From Chondrus crispus (lineage: Eukaryota; Rhodophyta; Florideophyceae; Gigartinales; Gigartinaceae), in the NCBI RefSeq assembly GCF_000350225.1, contig NW_005179096.1, positions 91,322-155,321 of the forward strand: 64,000 nucleotides of DNA, read 5' to 3'. Shown piece by piece: positions 8,329 through 17,543 of this stretch; the stretch's first letter is position 1, and each line of letters opens with the position of its first letter. The notes under the pieces were generated by a model. That model saw only the letters and a program-made list of their open reading frames with translations. It was not told where the DNA came from and searched no databases. Position numbers and translations under genes: made by a program.

Positions 8329-11300
8329 AGCGTCGCTAATAAGTCCCAGTCCTTGGGATGCTTTCCAACGTATTTTCGCAACGCGGAAGTCAGCGTGCGG
8401 TTAAATCTCTCAACTTGGCCGTTGGCTTGCGGGTGGTACGTCGTCGTGAACACATTGCGTATGCCGAGAATTCGACAGACGTTCTGAAAGAACCGGGCCG
8501 TGAACTGTGTTCCATTGTCGGACAGCAGCTTGACCGTCGGTCCGTACACAAATACCCAATGGTGAACGAAGGCTTGTGCGATGTGTGCAGCTGATATATT
8601 CTTCAACGGTACGGTTCGTACCAGTTTCGAGTATCGATCGCTGATCACGAGAATATACCGATTTCCTCGTTTAGTTGTAATTAGCTCGCCGAGGATGTCG
8701 ATGGCGACAAACTCCAGCGGAGCTTTGCGCGTGAACAGCTTCATTTGCTTTGTGTTTTTTCTTAACTTCACCCTTTTCCGCGCACATGCGGCGCAATTCT
8801 TCGCCACTGCATAGCAGTCTAGGGCCATCGTAGGCCAATAAAAATATCTTCTCAAAGTCTTGTAAAGTTTCCTGCCTCCCGGGTGGCCTGCCAATTTTGC
8901 GTAGTGGCTCAACCCTAGGACGCGGTCCCTTAACGATTGTGGTATTACCACTTGTACAAACTCCGCCGCGGTACGGCATAGAGTTCCTTCGAGTCCCTCG
9001 GTATCCATGCTGAATGTTCTCACCTTTCCGGCGTCCATTTCTTCCTTGATGCGGTTGCAGAAGGGGTCGACGGCTTGCTCGCGAATGAGCTCCTCCGGGG
9101 TGACAGCTTGGAATTGATCGAGGCGATCAGAGGCGGTCCCCCCCTCAAGAGCGAGGATGTCGTCTGCCGCGTCAATACTTTCCTCGTCCTCCACCACTGT
9201 ACCCTCGGCCGGTTCGGCCATAAAGCAATAGATTTCGTCGTCGATTTCGTCGACGGTTTCTCCTGCGGTGCGCAACCTTGACAAAGCGTCCGCTTGGCTG
9301 TTAGCCTTTCCCTTTTTGTACTTGATTTCAAAATCGAATTTCGAGAGGCGGAGCCTCCATCGGATTAATTTCCCGCTGGGGTCGGTTACGTTCATCAACC
9401 ACCTCAATGAGGCATGGTCGGTATGCACGACGAAGTGCTCGCCATATAGATATGGTCTTAAAGTCTGTACGGCCCAAATTACCGCTAGACATTCTTTTTC
9501 TGATACAGAATAGTTTCTCTCGGCTGCGGCTAACGTTCTTGAAAAGAACCCGATGGGTTTGCGTTGCGCATCCGGGTGTGTTTGAAATAGTGCAGCGCCT
9601 ATTTGGTAGTCGCTTGCATCGGTATCTACCGAGTAGGGTAGGTCCTTCTTCGGGAGCGCCAACACCGGCGGTGCCAAGATGGCGTCCTTAAGCTTATGAA
9701 AAGCTTTCTTGCACGGTTCGTGGAATTCTTCCAACTGGACCGGTTGTACTTTCTTCAGTAGTTGGTTTAGAGGCTGTGCAATTTTCGCATACTGCGGAAC
9801 AAACCTGCAGTAGACATTGCAGAGTCCCAGGAAGCTCCTGAGCTGTGTCTGTGTTCGCAGGTACCGCACTTGTTCCAACGCGGCGGTTCGCGCGACATCA
9901 ACTTCTTGCGTACCTGGGCGGACGACGTGGCCCAGGTACTTGATCTTTTCCACGAAAAATTCGCACTTGCGAAGCTTGAGCTTGACACCTGCCTTTTCTA
10001 ATACGGAAAGTATTTCATCCACGTGCACGATGTGCTCCTCCCACGACTTGCTAAAAATGATTCTGTCGTCTAGATACACCAAACAGCATTTCCAACGGAA
10101 CGGAGAGAGCAGGATATCCATTGCTCTCTGAAACGTCGCTGGCGCGTTAGTTAGCCCGAAGGGCATTCTTGAGAAGCGATACAGACCTGAGTGACACGAA
10201 AATGCGGTCTTGTCGCGGTCGCACTCAGGGATAGGCATCTGCCAATATCCCGAAATCGCGTCCAACGCGGAGAAAACCTTGGTGTCACCAAGCGAGTCCA
10301 GGCACTCATCCATGCGCGGTAAAAGGTACGTGTCCTTCACCGTTACTGCGTTCAGCCTGCGGTAGTCTACGCAAAAACGCATTGACCCATCTGGCTTTGG
10401 CACCAGCAACACGGGCGACGCCCATTCTGACTGCGCTGGTTCTATCACTCCTGCCTCCAACATCTTCTGCACCTCGGCATCTTCTACTTCGCGGGCTTTA
10501 GGTCCGGCCCGATACGGGGCTTGTGCAATGGGGCGAGTCTCGGGTATCAACTCGATCCGATGGACTGTGGTATTAATTTCGCCAAGCGTCCCATCCCACA
10601 TCCTGGAATACTTCTTCAACATCCGACGGAACCGCTCGCGCAGCCGTTCCGGCACGTGGCTCAGGTAGAGGTCCTCCACGTCCGGCGGTGGCGGCTCAAC
10701 CCTGCGTTGCAGCTTCGTAGCTGCCGACGCGGAGAGCTCTGCCGCCTGTTCTTCTGGCTGGTCCTCACGCGCTTGATCCGACGGTTTGCATCTTGTCTCG
10801 CCCGTAGGCGTCTTGGTGGAATTAGGAAAATTCTCCTTCTTCCTTTCTTGAATTCCGAGAACTTCACCAATGGTGGTTTTGCTCTCGAGCGCGGCTCTCG
10901 GGTGCGGTAATAATTCTGCCACCACTTGGCCTTTTTGCACCCTGACAGGGTACGTCCTAAAATTCGCAACGAGTAAACGAAATGGCCTGTCAGGCTCAAC
11001 CTGAACGACACCATTTGTGTACGTCAACCCGTGCCTTCCGTACAACGACGAGTACAGCCGAACCACCACCAAGCCCGCCCTCTTCGAGGTGCATTCCACG
11101 ACGCGTTGCGTCCCTGGCTCGATAGTCGTGGCTCTTGCCACTTTTACCTTAGGGGAAATTCGCTCCCCCTTTCCATCATTCTTGACCTCTCCGGCGACGA
11201 GATTCTTTTTCCCTTTTCTCGTCGAGAACCGCCTAACTATCGGGACCTCCGAGAAATCCGCCAACTCAACCGTTTTTTTCCTTGGATAAATTGCTTCCAC

Positions 11301-11993
11301 AAACCGGTCACAGTAGTCCGCGCCTAGAATTAGCGAGACGGCTAGTTTTCCGCATACAATAAACTCGGCTGCGGCCACGAAACGTCCAAGCCTCATAGGC
11401 ATTTTAATTGTGCCGAGAGTCCGGAGTGGCCTATTGTTCGCGTCGTAGATATCTTGGGTCGGTCCGTAGGACACTAGAGATTCCATTCCAGCTGGGAGTT
11501 CCGATTTTCGCACAAGGTTTGGTCCCACGCCGGTGTCTAAAACAGACAACACCCGGCTCATCAATCCAATTGTGCGTCCGATGTCCGCGTAAACTTTGTA
11601 GTTTTTTCGCGCAAGGACCAAAATCTTCTCGGGACACTCCCTTCGCTTAACCCTGTACCAGGGTCTTCGAACTTCTTCCAGCGGATGATCTCGGGCTCGG
11701 CTCAAAATTTTCTTGACTTGAGCTGGCCCTTTGGGCTTATCCACCAATCCAACAACCTCCTCCTCGAGGCCTGATTTTTCCTTTAGAGACGGGGAACGGG
11801 GCTGAGCCCCGGGCACAGTACGTCGACCCTGTGCCTCTCGCGACTCATGCGAGATTCCCCTCTCTAGTTTTCCTGCCGCTGCGGGATCCTTCTCGCATCT
11901 GACGGCGCGGGCCCCGCGGTGGGCCCTCTGAAGGGTTGGTTCGACCTCGGCGTTGAAGCACTCGGCGTGCTCGCCGTCTGCGAATCGAACCAA
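8325..11993 (-). CDS. pol: Pol polyprotein of element 1 (PR-RT-RNaseH-IN)
   Basis: 1222 codons, with no in-frame ATG required because it is entered by -1 frameshifting from gag (130-nt overlap). The aspartic protease shows LDTG at about residue 152-155 and the flap-side ILGADY. Reverse transcriptase has YLDD at 640-643. RNase H shows VDTDASDY and a HTDHASLRWL stretch. Integrase has an N-terminal HHCC finger (CAAC) and catalytic D1099, D1159 and E1195, spaced D-35-E. All catalytic residues are present. The frame stops at DWDLLATL because of a 1-nt deletion shared with element 2, which separates the GPY/chromodomain part. Apart from that it looks competent. Confidence 0.93.
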   Translation of the reverse strand: MVRFADGEHAECFNAEVEPTLQRAHRGARAVRCEKDPAAAGKLERGISHESREAQGRRTVPGAQPRSPSLKEKSGLEEEVVGLVDKPKGPAQVKKILSRARDHPLEEVRRPWYRVKRRECPEKILVLARKNYKVYADIGRTIGLMSRVLSVLDTGVGPNLVRKSELPAGMESLVSYGPTQDIYDANNRPLRTLGTIKMPMRLGRFVAAAEFIVCGKLAVSLILGADYCDRFVEAIYPRKKTVELADFSEVPIVRRFSTRKGKKNLVAGEVKNDGKGERISPKVKVARATTIEPGTQRVVECTSKRAGLVVVRLYSSLYGRHGLTYTNGVVQVEPDRPFRLLVANFRTYPVRVQKGQVVAELLPHPRAALESKTTIGEVLGIQERKKENFPNSTKTPTGETRCKPSDQAREDQPEEQAAELSASAATKLQRRVEPPPPDVEDLYLSHVPERLRERFRRMLKKYSRMWDGTLGEINTTVHRIELIPETRPIAQAPYRAGPKAREVEDAEVQKMLEAGVIEPAQSEWASPVLLVPKPDGSMRFCVDYRRLNAVTVKDTYLLPRMDECLDSLGDTKVFSALDAISGYWQMPIPECDRDKTAFSCHSGLYRFSRMPFGLTNAPATFQRAMDILLSPFRWKCCLVYLDDRIIFSKSWEEHIVHVDEILSVLEKAGVKLKLRKCEFFVEKIKYLGHVVRPGTQEVDVARTAALEQVRYLRTQTQLRSFLGLCNVYCRFVPQYAKIAQPLNQLLKKVQPVQLEEFHEPCKKAFHKLKDAILAPPVLALPKKDLPYSVDTDASDYQIGAALFQTHPDAQRKPIGFFSRTLAAAERNYSVSEKECLAVIWAVQTLRPYLYGEHFVVHTDHASLRWLMNVTDPSGKLIRWRLRLSKFDFEIKYKKGKANSQADALSRLRTAGETVDEIDDEIYCFMAEPAEGTVVEDEESIDAADDILALEGGTASDRLDQFQAVTPEELIREQAVDPFCNRIKEEMDAGKVRTFSMDTEGLEGTLCRTAAEFVQVVIPQSLRDRVLGLSHYAKLAGHPGGRKLYKTLRRYFYWPTMALDCYAVAKNCAACARKRVKLRKNTKQMKLFTRKAPLEFVAIDILGELITTKRGNRYILVISDRYSKLVRTVPLKNISAAHIAQAFVHHWVFVYGPTVKLLSDNGTQFTARFFQNVCRILGIRNVFTTTYHPQANGQVERFNRTLTSALRKYVGKHPKDWDLLATL
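11786..11864 (-). promoter_or_regulatory. Predicted four-way-junction RNA, frameshift stimulator of element 1
   Basis: Read on the minus strand from 11864: H1 (GAGAGGGGAA with TTCCCC-G-TCTC, one bulged G), H2 (TCTCGC/GCGAGA), H3 (GGCACAG/CTGTGCC) and H4 (CGGGGC/GCCCCG). The helices follow one another with no unpaired nucleotide at the junction. The G+C-rich upper part of H1 begins 6 nt after the slippery heptamer. Element 2 is identical. In element 3 one H3 pair changes A-U to G-C and one H4 pair G-C to A-U, and pairing is kept. Confidence 0.65.
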
Positions 11994-14170
11994 TTCTTGA
12001 CCTTCAGGTAACTCGTCGATGGTATTCCTAACCTCTCCATCGGAGACAACGCCTCAAAATTTTCCAAAACTCGGTGCATTTCCCAGAGGGAAGGAGTGCA
12101 CGTTGGCGCGGCGTGCCCCTTTTCATAGCAATGATAGCACACCAGACCGTGCGTCTTGACGGAACACGGCGTCCTAGGTCCTCCACGGTCCGGCGGCCTT
12201 CCTTGGCGTTGCGGCCTTCCCATCCAGCCTGGCCTTCGAAACGTCGTACCCTTGTCTTCCATCGGAATGCGCGGCGCCGGCGTGTGGCCGCGCCCCCGAA
12301 ATATCACCACGGGATCCGTGGGCTCTGAAAACGACTCCGTCGTGTATGCAGGCGTCGGTAGAGTTGACGACCCGCTGTCCCCGTAGTCCTCGTGTCCGTA
12401 GCCCTCCGATGGCTCAATGAACTCGCCTTCGGCTACTAAAGCTCCTTCGTAGTGATTTTCGCTACTTCCATGCGCACCGCGCTCATCTGACGCGGACATA
12501 GACTCGGCTAAATGGACTGCGGCGTGACTTTTGCGACCAGGATAAGAAGCCCTCGGCTTCTTCCCCGCCCTGAACGTCGACGGCGTCTGAATCGTGACCT
12601 TCTTGGTCTTCTTGTCCTTAGCGCGGCTCGCCGAGCCATGCCCCTTCGCGTAATTCATTAGTCTCAAAAATGAAACGTCCCGATTGTCTTGTCGGTATTG
12701 AGATACCATCGGCTTGATACTCGAATCTAGTCCTTCAATAAACATCGTCATCTGTTCTTCCATCGAATATACGTTTCCACATCGATTGCTTGCGTCCGTC
12801 AGACGGATATGAAATACCATCTCATTTTCAGACGGTCTTTGCTGAACTTCTCGCAATGCGAGCACGGCTTGACGGATCGCCTCGTCGGTTGCGAAACTCC
12901 TCAACAACCACTGTACGGCCTCTGGCCAAACGGATATCTTTCCGTGATGGGCCCCAGCCGTCTGAGACACGGAAGTGTACTGTCTCAAGGCGATGCCGCT
13001 TAAAAATTCAGGCAACAGGCGGATCGCTTGCCCCTCGTTCATTTCTTGAGTATCAAACTCTTGAAATAACTTTGCCAAAAAATCCAACACAAGGACCCCG
13101 TCTTCACCTGTGAACGTGTTGTCCTTCTTCACCTTAGGCGGAATATCTCTCCTGATTTTTCGCACGGCGGTCCGCCGGGAACTTGACAAATATGTCTGCG
13201 GGTTCCGCAAGCGGTACGTTCGGTACGAAAGTAACTTCTTGAAGAGGTAGTTGGTCGGATTCCGCTCCTCCAACTCCTCCCATCGCGGCCCGCGCGGCGT
13301 TGCGACATCTTCGGGCTCCGCGTCCTTGTCTCTCCGCGAGGCGGACGAAGTGACTCCGCCTTGTCTGGAGGAAATTTTCTTGCTTGACGAAATTCCGTTT
13401 CCGTCTTCTGAACGGCGTTCGGAATCGCCCCAATGGTTCGACGAATCGCCGTTACCATTTTCGGAGGGACCAAGCGACTCCGACTGTGAGCCGCCGTTCT
13501 CCGGATCGCCACTACAGTGACCCTTGCTTGCACGTCGCTTGTCCTTCTTCGAGGGCTTCGACTTAGAACTCCGCTGCCGAGCGGGCTTGTCCTTCTTCGA
13601 CCGACGGTCGCCTTCTCTACCCGAAGGGAGCGGCTCGTCGTCCGATCCTTGTGATGCTTGATCCGCGGCCTGCTCGAGGTCCTTGAGACGTTGCGCGGCG
13701 CGATCGAATCGGTCATCGATGCTTGTTCTAAATTTTCCTAAGGACTCCAAGGCTTGATTCGCGTCGCGTTTCGCGTCCTTGACCGAAATTTTCAACGAGG
13801 CCAGGACCTCCGGCTCCAGACCGTTGGTCGCCTCACCTCGCTCCTTCTCGACGAGATCCACTCGAGCCGACAGCTCTCCCAAAATGGTGTGGAACTCGGA
13901 TGCTTGCAACTCCAGTTGCTTCCGGACGAGGGCTAATTCAGCCTCGAGATTTTTCTTCGCTTCTTCGCGAATTTCGCTGCTCATCTTCTCCAACTTCTCT
14001 TCGAGGTCAGTCTTGGCGGCGGCTATTCCTGTAGGGGATTCTTGATCTCCGGGGTCCGTGGCCGTATTGGCCTGACTCCGGGTGCGAGGACCCCTCGGGA
14101 TCCTCGACGCTCGTGCGGATCCGGCTCTGCTCGCCCCGGGACCGACGTCCCCGGGTGCGCTTGTTGACAT
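11864..14170 (-). CDS. gag: Gag of element 1
   Basis: 768 codons from the ATG at 14170 (MSTSAPGDVG, conserved in all three copies) to TAG 11864-11866. The N-terminus is low-complexity and basic, then a charged coiled-coil-like stretch at about residues 45-160, then a Ser/Lys/Arg-rich segment. The capsid-like retrotransposon gag domain occupies roughly residues 370-560. A CCHC zinc knuckle CYHCYEKGHAAPTC spans about 678-691. The frame is intact. It forms the virus-like particle and binds genomic RNA. The stop is also the frameshift site into pol. The leader just upstream may contain a short intron. Confidence 0.93.
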   Translation of the reverse strand: MSTSAPGDVGPGASRAGSARASRIPRGPRTRSQANTATDPGDQESPTGIAAAKTDLEEKLEKMSSEIREEAKKNLEAELALVRKQLELQASEFHTILGELSARVDLVEKERGEATNGLEPEVLASLKISVKDAKRDANQALESLGKFRTSIDDRFDRAAQRLKDLEQAADQASQGSDDEPLPSGREGDRRSKKDKPARQRSSKSKPSKKDKRRASKGHCSGDPENGGSQSESLGPSENGNGDSSNHWGDSERRSEDGNGISSSKKISSRQGGVTSSASRRDKDAEPEDVATPRGPRWEELEERNPTNYLFKKLLSYRTYRLRNPQTYLSSSRRTAVRKIRRDIPPKVKKDNTFTGEDGVLVLDFLAKLFQEFDTQEMNEGQAIRLLPEFLSGIALRQYTSVSQTAGAHHGKISVWPEAVQWLLRSFATDEAIRQAVLALREVQQRPSENEMVFHIRLTDASNRCGNVYSMEEQMTMFIEGLDSSIKPMVSQYRQDNRDVSFLRLMNYAKGHGSASRAKDKKTKKVTIQTPSTFRAGKKPRASYPGRKSHAAVHLAESMSASDERGAHGSSENHYEGALVAEGEFIEPSEGYGHEDYGDSGSSTLPTPAYTTESFSEPTDPVVIFRGRGHTPAPRIPMEDKGTTFRRPGWMGRPQRQGRPPDRGGPRTPCSVKTHGLVCYHCYEKGHAAPTCTPSLWEMHRVLENFEALSPMERLGIPSTSYLKVKNWFDSQTASTPSASTPRSNQPFRGPTAGPAPSDARRIPQRQEN
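11867..11873 (-). promoter_or_regulatory. Slippery heptamer GGAAAAC at the end of gag, element 1
   Basis: Gag ends CAG GAA AAC TAG. The heptamer G_GAA_AAC lets the A-site Asn tRNA re-pair on AAA in the -1 frame, the direction needed to enter pol. Element 3 has the textbook form G_GGA_AAC at the same place. Confidence 0.7.
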
Positions 14171-14187
14171 CGCTCGTACGAGCGGAC

Positions 14188-14239
14188 CTACGCAGCAAAA
14201 AAAGTTACAAACAAAAGAAAATAAAAAAGAGTCCGTTAC
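14188..14239 (-). other. Possible 52-nt leader intron before gag, element 1
   Basis: On the minus strand GTCTGG|GTAACG is followed by a T-rich tract ending GCTGCGTAG, 18 nt before the gag ATG. Elements 2 and 3 have the same arrangement (donor-like GTAAGT or GTACGG, pyrimidine tract, AG) at this place. It is suggestive only. Confidence 0.3.
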
Positions 14240-14324
14240 CCAGACCATTTTTGTAGAGTGTCTCCAGACCGAGACTGTCGTCGACAAAAGTTCTAGGTCG
14301 GGTCTCCTGAACAGTAAACAAAAG

Positions 14325-14342
14325 TTCTAGGTCGAGAGACCA
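14325..14342 (-). promoter_or_regulatory. Primer-binding site of element 1
   Basis: The plus strand reads TTCTAGGTCGAGAGACCA, an 18-nt tRNA 3'-end look-alike ending CCA, four bases from the 5' LTR. Element 3 has TTCTAGGTCGGGAGACCA. The CGGGAGACCA end, implying a C1-G72 pair, resembles eukaryotic tRNA-Tyr acceptor ends; that identity is tentative. Confidence 0.65.
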
Positions 14343-14346
14343 CTTT

Positions 14347-15396
14347 TGTAGTGCAATGCGCCTGTTGGGCAGAGACCGCGGTCCGATGGTCCAGCAAAAA
14401 CAGCAACAGCAACAAAAAGAAGAACTGCCGATGGCACAGCGCTACGGAGTGTGCAACTCTCCCTTCTCCGTTTAAACGAGCTTGCCACTCGTAGCACCTC
14501 GGATCCCTGATGGGGGGGCGGACAGAAAAATAGCCCGGCCCGGGATCGGTGTGGTAGAGACTTGCGAAGAGATCTGTTCGACGAGTGTGGAGTGGGGCGC
14601 GTACGTAGGTACCTCCGTTCCACTGGGTTGTAAGGCCAATGCTCGTTGAGCTTCTTCGACACCTTGTAGCGCGACAAGGCCTTCGACGGGGGCGTCGCAA
14701 CGCAGCCCGACGGAATGAAATGAAAGTAGCAGCGCTACGTCAACCGTGTCGCCCGATGGCTCGAAACACCTACACCGGTTCGGTCGCAACCGACACCGAT
14801 GGTACACACACTGGCTCGTAATACGACGGAGCCCTTCGAGGGAGACGTCGTTGCAACGGTCTCCGTCGGAAAATGGGTCATAGTAGCAGCGCTACGTCAA
14901 CTCTGTCGCCCGATGGCTCGAAACACCTGCACCGGTTCGGTCGCAACCGAGGCCGATGGCACCAACACAAGATAAGGGAAAAATAGGTAGAATTAGAGAT
15001 AGAAAAGGATAGGGAAATAAAGGAAAGAGAAAGGGAACCCCGAGCGATAGAAGATGCCGTAGGCTTAGGTAAAAGGGAGCGTCTTGATAGAGACGGACTT
15101 CGACCAAGGCGACATTCAACTCCGGCAACTCGGGTTACCTTTACTGACTTGGTCGTCAGAGGGCTAAGGTATATATCGCCCCGCCGGAGCCAGTACAGTA
15201 GCTCGCGGCGCTAGATCCTAGATCTAATCTAGTGTCAGCAAAATTAATGCCAACTAATTATCTAAATAAAATAAAATAATTAAAAATTAAAACTGTGCAA
15301 TTATTCACACGTGTGTCCCCCAAACCCGGACTACTTTTCATATCCAAATGTTTTCCTTTCTTTTCACCCCCCTTTCCAGGTGCGTATTGCACTGCA
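14347..15396 (-). repeat. 5' LTR of element 1
   Basis: 1050 bp, with TATATA at about 15170-15176, some 220 bp from the upstream LTR end and suitable for a U3 promoter. The terminal base pattern is ACTGCA at the right end instead of ACTACA (one substitution). Confidence 0.9.
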
Positions 15397-15401
15397 GTAC
15401 T
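15397..15401. repeat. Target-site duplication GTACT, right copy of element 1
   Basis: It matches 420-424. Its last T is also the first base of the copia LTR, so element 1 inserted after the copia element, exactly at its edge. Confidence 0.9.
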
Positions 15402-15583
15402 GTTGTCCAAGAACTCTGGCTTCTCTTTACTTTTGGTCTACCGGACGGACTCGAGTCTACTTATACTCTTCTTTCTGCAGTACGACGGCGGTGAGGACAG
15501 TTTTTTCTCCACAGTATGATATGATGTGTGAGTGGTTGGCTTGTACGGCACCATAATCGAAGTCCATGTGTGAGAGGTCAACA
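15401..15583 (-). repeat. 3' LTR of copia element
   Basis: It starts TGTTGTCCAAGAAC and ends GAGAGGTCAACA. It is about 42 bp longer than its partner because of an extra segment near 15531-15573 bounded by GTGTGAG repeats. Confidence 0.8.
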
Positions 15584-17005
15584 CGCCCCCTCGATTGTGG
15601 TGGCGTGCAGGTTGATTGCTGCCATGTTCCGCGTGAACAGCACTCTTTTGAGTGGTTTGGTAAACATATCAGCAAGTTGTGCTGCTGTGGGGACTTTTCG
15701 TAGGCGTATGAGGCGGGCGTTGACTTGTTCCTGAATAAAATGGTGCTTGACGTCTATGTGCCTCGTCTGTTTGGTATGCCCGTTCGTATGCGCCATGTCG
15801 ATCGCCCTTTTGTTGTCGAGGCAAAGGGTGGGCGGGCTGAGGTTTATGATCGGGACATCCCCACACAGTGGAAGGTGCCAACCTTTGGCCAGTTGTGGGA
15901 GCCACATAAGGTCACGTGCTGCGTGACTGGCAGCAATGTACTCGGCTTCCGAGCTTGAGTGTGACACGGTGAGTTGTTCGCGGCTTACCCAGTCGAGTGG
16001 GGAGCCCGCGTACATAAATATGATACCAGTAGTTGATTTGCTTGTATGTGAGCATTGAGCCCAATCAGAGTTGGAGTAGGCGAGTAGCGATTGGCTGTCA
16101 GCATTGTCGGGCCGATTACGTCGGTATGAGAGGCCGCCTGTGCGGGCTCCCTTGAGGTACCGGAGGATTCGTTTGCCGGCGTGAGCGTGTCGTGCTGTGG
16201 GACAGTGGAGGTGGCGGCCGAGGAGCCCCGTGATGTAGGCTATTTCGGGGTGAGTGGTGTCGGCAATATAACGACAGGATCCGACCAGGCTGTGGTAGGC
16301 GACAATATCTTTGCCGGGCAGCACTTCTGCGTCGCAAGTTGGAGCACTGAGGTCGTGCCCATCGATGTGAGGGGTCTGCATTGCGTTGCAGTTCTCCATG
16401 TCGTGCTCGAGCAGGAGGGCATCGATGCCTTTAGTGTTGCTGAAGTGAATGCCGGACGGAGACTGCTGAATACGGATGTTTGTATGCTGGGCCAGTGGGT
16501 ACTGGCGTGTGATCTGCCATTCGTCTTCGAGCGTCTGGCGTTGCTCTGAGAGGTAAGCTGGGTCGTTCGTGCTGACCAAGAAATCGTCGGTATCAGCCAC
16601 CATGCGGACAAACTTGGCGTCGGTTTGTTTGTAGAACGTGCTTGACTCACATTCTAGTCTTGTCCATCCCCATTCCTGGAGTTTTCTATCGCGATAGTCT
16701 ACCCACAGTCTGTTGGCGTCACCCGCGCCATTCATGGCTTGGTCCATGACTGCAATACAGCCGGGGTGGGTCTGCGTGCCATCGGATCGTGTGAGTTGTG
16801 TCATGGTTTGGCGGAAATGCGGGTCAGCTGGTGCGCGCGAGTACGCTCCTGGTACATCTCACGATTCGATGTGCAGCCCGTGCTGAGCGGTGTGCGCGAT
16901 GAGAAGGCGTCTGGTGGTGTGGCACGGGGTATGCGCGGCGCTGCGGTCGTTATCATAATCCCGTCCGGGGAGCATGTGGTCCCCGCGTATAGCACAACGT
17001 GCTTT
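15578..17005 (-). pseudogene. Copia reverse transcriptase/RNase H (broken)
   Basis: An open frame from 16804 to 15578 (408 codons) encodes the RT palm with DTDDFLV in place of the usual YVDDLLI. It also has the thumb/connection, a complete Ty1-type RNase H (SNSDWAQC, SSSEAEYIAA) and the terminal ADMFTKPL motif. Immediately upstream and in the same frame DVPGAYSRA matches the RT motif DVKxAFLNA, but a TGA at 16859-16861 cuts it off from the rest. The fingers region is not recognisable. The stop codon lies a few bases inside the LTR, as is usual. Confidence 0.8.
15584..15600 (-). promoter_or_regulatory. Purine tract of copia element
   Basis: The minus strand reads CCACAATCGAGGGGGCG up to the LTR border. 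The GAGGGGGCG run is the likely plus-strand primer. Confidence 0.55.
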
Positions 17006-17543
17006 TTACTTCACGATGGCACCCCTCGGGTCTGTCTTGAGCGTGTATGTGAAGATGTACAGTATGGGGCGGTCGGTCGGTCGTCCCGGTTCGTAATGCC
17101 ATGTACGAAGGACGTTCTCGTGCCGATCGAGTTCTGCGTCGTGCGCTTCACACCACTGCAGTCCGTCTGGGCAGCGTTTCGCTTGTGTGATGTGGCGGGG
17201 GGGTTGGGGCGACGGTGTGGCGATAACCGCTAGTGCTGCGGTTGGTGCCAGCGGTGTGCTCCCGATCGGGATGAACTCAGCAGCGCGGCGTAGAGATTGC
17301 TGCAGTGGCGGGGTCCAGAACGAGGTATTGGTGGGGATTGGGGGCCAGCAGGTAGCATCGTACTCGGGCTCGAGGTTGTAGTTTGGGCTTCTGTTCCATG
17401 TTTGTGACATAGCCCCAATAACCAAACGGATGGAAGTGTTCCACAGTCGGTCTTTCTCCATGCATGTCTTCGTATGGAACCCGTTTGGTTACAGTAGACG
17501 GAATGGTGTTGCGTTTTATTTTCGCATCCATGGCGGCGTACGG
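17006..17543 (-). pseudogene. Copia integrase-RT spacer, frame-broken
   Basis: Minus-strand frames at 17531-17277 and 17461-17006 show copia post-integrase features: GKPxxxHFHPFGYWGYV-type wording (ERPTVEHFHPFGYWGYV) followed by YNLEPEYDATCW. Neighbouring pieces are in different frames, so indels separate them from the integrase upstream and RT downstream. Confidence 0.55.

Larger units (their letters stand above)
425..15396 (-). mobile_element. Element 1: full-length Ty3/gypsy chromovirus, 15.0 kb
   Basis: Two direct LTRs (425-1506 and 14347-15396) share TGTAGTGCAAT starts and TTGCACTACA-type ends (one base changed at the right end) and are flanked by a GTACT duplication. Transcription runs on the minus strand: primer site at 14325-14342, gag, pol in the -1 frame, an integrase tail with chromodomain, then a purine tract at the far LTR. 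PR-RT-RNaseH-IN order plus the chromodomain places it in the chromovirus branch of Ty3 (Metaviridae). Unusually, 5.9 kb separate the chromodomain stop (7408) from the 3' LTR. That space holds an antisense ORF, an NB-ARC gene fragment and small conserved ORFs. One frameshift in pol (about 8327) is shared with element 2. The two LTRs differ by roughly 2% by eye, so this is not a brand-new insertion. Confidence 0.93.

Noticed and set aside
11408..11650. Plus-strand ORFs antisense to gag and pol (many, including 10521-10910 and 8358-8594)
   Set aside because: They mirror the codon structure of real pol/gag on the other strand and change with it between copies.
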